Positions 37,101-64,000 of a DNA stretch of 64,000 nucleotides are shown here, piece after piece; the stretch's first letter is position 1, and every line of letters begins with the position of its first letter. Source of the stretch: Strix aluco (Eukaryota > Chordata > Aves > Strigiformes > Strigidae); the NCBI RefSeq assembly GCF_031877795.1, contig NC_133940.1, forward strand, positions 12,711,985-12,775,984, in the 5' to 3' direction. Position numbers and translations under genes: made by a program. The notes below the pieces were generated by a model, which ran no database searches, was not told where the DNA came from, and saw only the letters and a program-made list of their open reading frames with translations.

Positions 37101-40100
37101 GAGCTGCCAAAACCACTGAGGATATACCCACAACAGTAACCCAACAGCTTTTATACCATCCTCAGGACACAGACCTGCGAAGGCAGTACAGCCAGATGTG
37201 ACATATGAGTCCCTGCTGCTCTGCTATGACCAGGAAACCCACTTCACGACCCTGGCTAGCAGAGAATCATATGAAGGAAGTCCGAAAGCCCAGGTATGAG
37301 CCCACCAAAACCCAGCCCAAAGTGCTGGTGCCTGGCCATGCAGCCCTCTAGCCTCCTGGAAATCACTGATCTGGTGAAAGCAGATCCCCTCATCCCCCTG
37401 CCCAGAAAGAGGAAAGCTTGTTGGATAAATAGTTTGCTCTAGGGGACCCTGTTTTTTGAATGGTTAAAAGGAAAAAAGTACTTCTTTCTGGAGAAAAGGG
37501 ACAATACAAAAAAGACCAGTCCAGCACATTTATAAGGAAATGGTATTGTGCTTTTGATAATAAACTGTGCCTGTTCTGGGAATTGGATACAGAGGATTAG
37601 GTATATTTCTGACCAAGATACTTTGAGGTGACAAGCCACGGTGCTCTCCTCAGAAGGGTTTATATTATTGGTACCTTTACAGACTTTCACTCTCTGTAAG
37701 CTTGAAAATAACAGTGAGTTCATGAACTAACTTTTAGGCAGCAAACACTCCAGCAAAAGTTTATAAATATTTTTTAGACAACAAATGAGGCTGTGCAATA
37801 AACAAACAAATGGTAAAGTGCATTTGAAAGTCAACCTAATGATGGATTCAGAGGTTTAAAGCAGCTCTTTTACTGCACTTGTTTGAGTCTTTAATTACAC
37901 TCTTCATCCCCAGCAATCAGATGTGATACTGAACTAGAGAGCTTTATAAATCACATTATGCTGGCTTTGGTGTCTTTGAACAATCACATATTTAGCATAT
38001 TTCAGGAAGACAAAGTAGTTGATGTGCTGCTGAGCTTTGTCAGGTTAAACATGGAATTCTACAGGAAATTTTTAAATTAGGTTTCAGGCTGACAGAAGCA
38101 ACCCCTAAATATCACGGCAGTGCATGGCAGTGCTTGGCTGGGCGATGCTGCCTTCCTCTGGGTGTGCCTCTGGGCTTCATTTTTTTAATGACTGGCACTT
38201 CTATTTATAGAGTGAATACAAGGGAGTTGCTTGGAAGGGAACATTTCTGAATATGTTTCAGTGTACACAGATTTGAGTCACAAAGTCTGCTAATATACAG
38301 TTCCTGGTACTGGCCCCTTCCATTTTATCTTGAGATAAGAGTCTTTGCTCCACTCATGGCAAAGTGACTGCTGCCGTTGCTGCACTCTGGGCTGTTCTCC
38401 TCTTAGTCGAGGGCCAGTGGCATAAGCGAGAGCTTCTTCGTCATCCCCCTGTAATTTAACCTTAACCATCATCAGACCAAACCAGATTTTGCTTTCTGTG
38501 TTCAGTTCTTTTCCTAAGATGACACTTCAACAGGCAGCTCTTCCCTCTAGTAGCAATGAGCTAGAAGCAAAACCAGCAGCTGACAGGTACCATCTATTAC
38601 CTTTGTAAGAAAACAATCCTGGATGGCTTGGAAGATTAGCGTTAGGGTATATATGCTTTTGGTTTGATGGTGTGAAATGAGCCTCAGGCTGGTAATAGTC
38701 AAAAGTAAATGCTACTGGTGTTCAGTATCCTCTGTAAAACAGTATTGATGGTTGTAATAATTTGCTACAAGATATACCTGCTCCATAATTGGTAATATCT
38801 CACATATTAGTGCAGAAGTTGTGTTATTGGCTTCTGTTCTCTGGTCAAACTAGCATTTCACCCTCCAGGAATGTAGTTCTGTCATCTTTCAGAGACTTAA
38901 TTGACAAAAAGTGAACATAACAGGGAGAAAATATGTATTAGCTGAGGGTGCCTTAAATGTCAGAGGAAGGACTTTAGTGTTGATAAATGAGAGGCAATTA
39001 GAGGACACACTGGTATTGTGGTAAAGACACAGGATCATGCAGGTGTGTGCTGGCCAAGCAGCGTGGGGTGGCAACTTTTTTTGCATCTTCTTGAAAATTG
39101 CTGTCTTTTGCAAAAGATGAATGCTCTGTGAGCTATTAGTCAGACTCCTTCTAGGTATTATGGAGCTGCCACAGGCAATCACTGAAATGGCTCTGTAGAT
39201 TGTGCTAGATTGTTCAGATAATTTGTGCTCAGCCATAGATAAATGACTAGAAAATAGCAGCAGCTCCCATCTGAGGCTGACCCGGGGAAAGCCAATGAGA
39301 ACTTCCCATGTGCATTTGGGACCCTTTCGTGTTTCTTTAGTGAAGGTGAATCTAAACTCTTTTCATGTTTTGGAAGAAACCTGAATTTGAATTTCACTCT
39401 TTTAATGTACATATTCCTTTATGGACTCCAGGTCACCTGTGCATCCTTGGATGAGACATTTAACTGTTCCAAGTCTTGTCCTCCCCATCACTAAAAGACA
39501 AGCACCACCCACCCTGTGGGAATGCTGTGTGAAGAAGCACTGACAGTCAGAACTAAGGAAACAACATCCTTTAGAAAACTTTTGGAGATGGCTCATATAA
39601 GAATATAATAAAACCCTGACATCTGCCCAGAGATTGTTCAGGCATCTGCCATACACAGAAATATCTGGCAGAATAAAATTCACCTGTCTATAAACCTGAT
39701 CCAATAGTAACTGATGCAACCAGTAACTCACAACTATGCTGAAGAATCTACCACCACATCACATTAGATGTGAGGGAGAACCTGGACATACCTCTCCCCT
39801 CCAACCCCACGTGGCCAGATGCTGAGCCCCACCTGCCAAAAGGGCTTCCCCAGCTGCAGCATGGCCCTGCCATGGAAAGGGTGGCTGCCCTTGCCTGCCA
39901 CTAGAAAGACAGGATCACCAGGCAGGAGCTAGATCCATGTTTTCAACAAGCATGGAAAAAAAGTCACTGACCATTTTAATTGCTCTTGGTCCTAGGTAGA
40001 GGCACACATCTAAAAGGCAATGCTGCCCTCTGTTACGTCTTAAGCTACTCGCTCACATCTGGCTGTGTACGCAGAACCAGCTACTTCCATCGCAGCTTGG

Positions 40101-40860
40101 GGCTTTGAATTAGCCTCAGTCAAATGACATGGAATAAAGAAAGCCAAGCTGGCTCCTGCAAGAAGCTGAGCACCTTCCGTTCCTAATGAGCTTCAGAGAC
40201 TTAGAGAAGGCATTTTGCATTTACTAAGGAGAAAGTAATCTACTAAATTATTGTAATTAATTCTTTAAGTCCTAACCTTCATCTACTGCTTTTTTCACTA
40301 CATAAGTCAGGTATTAACATTTAAATAAAAACCATTCTATTCACCTTGTCATTTTGTATTAATAGCATCCAACTTCAGGGATTAAAACTATATGAAACAG
40401 ATTTTGTTATCAGTTTAGAAGATAACTTATCTTTATTTTGGTGTGTTATCTTATTGATGAGTTCAATTCAGAAATTTCAAGGCAATCATGAGTCCCATGT
40501 AATAATTCTGTATAAAACTGTATGAGAAATATGTTTTAAAATTAAAATGTACTAACAATGTATTATCTCCATATGCTCATTTTAAAAAAGAAATTATAGA
40601 AATATCAGGAAATAAAGGTTATTCCTTATTCATATTAGGCCTGACTCCAACACCGGTAATCAGATTGACTGTTAAATAGCTCCACAAATACTTTTCTTCT
40701 ACTCAGTGGAAGTGCTTATGTAGGCAAATACTGCTAGGCCCTGGTAAAAGTGGGAGAATCTGGGCTCCTCTGATTCAAAGGTTTATTATTAACAAAACCC
40801 TCAGTTGCCTAAACCCCACAAAATGGTTTCAACTGAACAGTCACACCACTAGTCAGAGAA

Positions 40861-41032
40861 AGGCACACACGTGATAAAGGAGGAGAATGAAAAAGCTTAT
40901 TGACGTGTTGATACACAGCCGATAAGGAAAACAAAACCCACTTAAAAAAAAAATAACAGTTGAGTTTTAGTTGAAGTCAGAAGCAGCATCTGGTCTCTTT
41001 TCTCTCCCAACGTCAAGAAGACGTTTGCAGTG
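40861..41032 (+). promoter_or_regulatory. VSIG1: Putative VSIG1 promoter-proximal region and 5' UTR
   Basis: There is no CpG island and no clear TATA box. CACGTGATAAAG (40868-40879) joins an E-box to a GATA-type core, and a second GATA core (CGATAAGG) lies at 40920-40927. The absence of a CpG island fits a tissue-restricted gene. The transcription start cannot be placed from sequence alone. Confidence 0.3.
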
Positions 41033-62950
<21,918 letters not shown>

Positions 62951-64000
62951 AGTTTTAATACAGTTTTCCTTGTCAGCTTTGGACCCCTTTTTACAAAAAT
63001 TGTTGTCATTGAATTAACACAGAAGCATGACTAAATCTTAAATGGCCATTTGTATTGTGAACCACTGGGCTGGAGATTGAAAAGGGTCTGTAACACACGC
63101 ACCTTACGGACAGCAGAAGATTTGGCCTTTAAAGTTAACCAAATTTCATTTATTATCTAGTTATAATTGTACATAAGTATAAAAAGACTATCATCCACAT
63201 TTATCCAACCTATTTTGCAAAACTAATTAGGAAATGGGCTGACACATTTGACAAAAGAGCTTTCCAGTCAACTATCGGTTCTGGACCACAGCAGTCTTCT
63301 CCAGAAATTGTGTCGGCCAATCTCATGTGCACCAAGCCAATACATTGCAGTGTTCAAAGGATCTGATTTTGCACGTCAGAAGTAAAAAGAAGTTTCATCA
63401 ATGTCATCAGAGAGCAGAAACAGATTTTAAGACCTGGAGCAATGAAATCTTGTTGTGTCTGAATTCCACTTAAAGCTAAAAAAAAAGATCCTGGAAACTT
63501 TTACCCTGTTGCTGCCTGATGTGGAATACATTTTGTTAACAGTGACCTTCTTGGCTTTAAAGTTCCCAAGGCACCAGCATTCCAGAGTTTCAGCATTTCT
63601 GGTTTTCAGTTTAATGGAACTAGCATTCAGGTACGCAGTTCAGACATCGATTGATTGGTTTCCAGTCAACAGGAGCTGGAACTCTAAATCCTTTGCAAGG
63701 CTTGTTGTAATAGGCACACAGAGTATCCGATTCCTCATGACATGTGGATACATCTGCTTTCAAAACTTAGAAGTGAACACTGCCTACTATACAACTCACT
63801 AGCTTAGACTGCTTCCTCTGCCTGAGATGATTTAAATCTACTCCCAGGCAACCACCCTACTCACTAAGCAACAAACTCATGCTACTTTTCTTCTAGTCTC
63901 CTTAGCCTGGTGTAACTTTGACTGTTTTCTATAGGTGAAAGCACCATGAGGAAAGGTAAGTAGTGCATGCACACCAATAGCCAACAGCTGAGTAATGAGC
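62951..64000 (+). other. VSIG1: VSIG1 3' UTR and downstream flank
   Basis: Non-coding sequence after the VSIG1 stop. I found no AATAAA or ATTAAA. Weak variant hexamers occur (TATAAA near 63179, AGTAAA near 63381), so the cleavage site is either variant-driven or beyond the window. A 115-codon GTG-initiated open frame (63455-63802) has no recognisable features. Confidence 0.55.

Larger units (their letters stand above)
22767..40860. other. Intergenic region between the Slp promoter and VSIG1
   Basis: About 18 kb with no recognisable exon on either strand. It contains two solo LTRs, several ancient SINE-like remnants and simple repeats (CCA near 30544-30558, a T15+ run near 34250-34265). Short ORFs throughout look random. 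Confidence 0.7.

Noticed and set aside
63455-63802. 115-codon plus-strand open frame after VSIG1
   Set aside because: It starts at GTG, lies within the VSIG1 3' flank, and shows no domain, no splice structure and no similarity I recognise.

Overview
The window is vertebrate nuclear DNA, almost certainly from a bird. The evidence is multi-exon genes with GT-AG introns, a 3'-terminal CR1 LINE fragment (the main retroposon of avian genomes), two solo LTRs of a family I recognise from avian genomes, a compact CpG-island promoter, and a protein that reads clearly as VSIG1. No operons, bacterial genes or CRISPR arrays are present.

Layout. (1) 1-22.1 kb, minus strand: the 5' part of a synaptotagmin-like (Slp/SYTL) gene. 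Two exons (7682-7815 and 5194-5345, minus) join in phase and encode a Slp homology (Rab27-binding) domain without a zinc finger. The rest of the gene lies beyond the left edge or in exons I could not recognise. Its probable promoter is the GC-rich island at about 21.4-22.3 kb, where a minus-strand splice donor follows a cluster of GC boxes. A CR1 fragment (20903-21412) and a run of 26 G (20410-20435) lie in the presumed first intron. (2) 22.1-41.0 kb: intergenic, with a 15-copy 21/22-bp minisatellite (22442-22765), two same-family ERV solo LTRs in opposite orientation (25341-25926 plus, 33569-34155 minus) and ancient SINE remnants. (3) 41.0-63+ kb, plus strand: the complete coding sequence of VSIG1. 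Seven exons give a 327-residue type I membrane protein: signal peptide, V-set Ig domain, C2-type Ig domain, one transmembrane helix and an acidic tail. Intron 2 (12.9 kb) splits the V-set domain. The 3' UTR runs toward the right edge with no AATAAA or ATTAAA hexamer seen.

The two genes are divergent (head to head), with about 19 kb between the CpG island and the VSIG1 start codon. One encodes an intracellular vesicle-tethering factor and the other a junctional adhesion molecule; nothing in the sequence ties them to one pathway. I found no convincing undescribed system. The best leads are a phase-compatible alternative terminal exon in VSIG1 that would encode a second hydrophobic segment, the identity of the Slp gene beside VSIG1, and the E-box-bearing minisatellite next to the CpG-island promoter.
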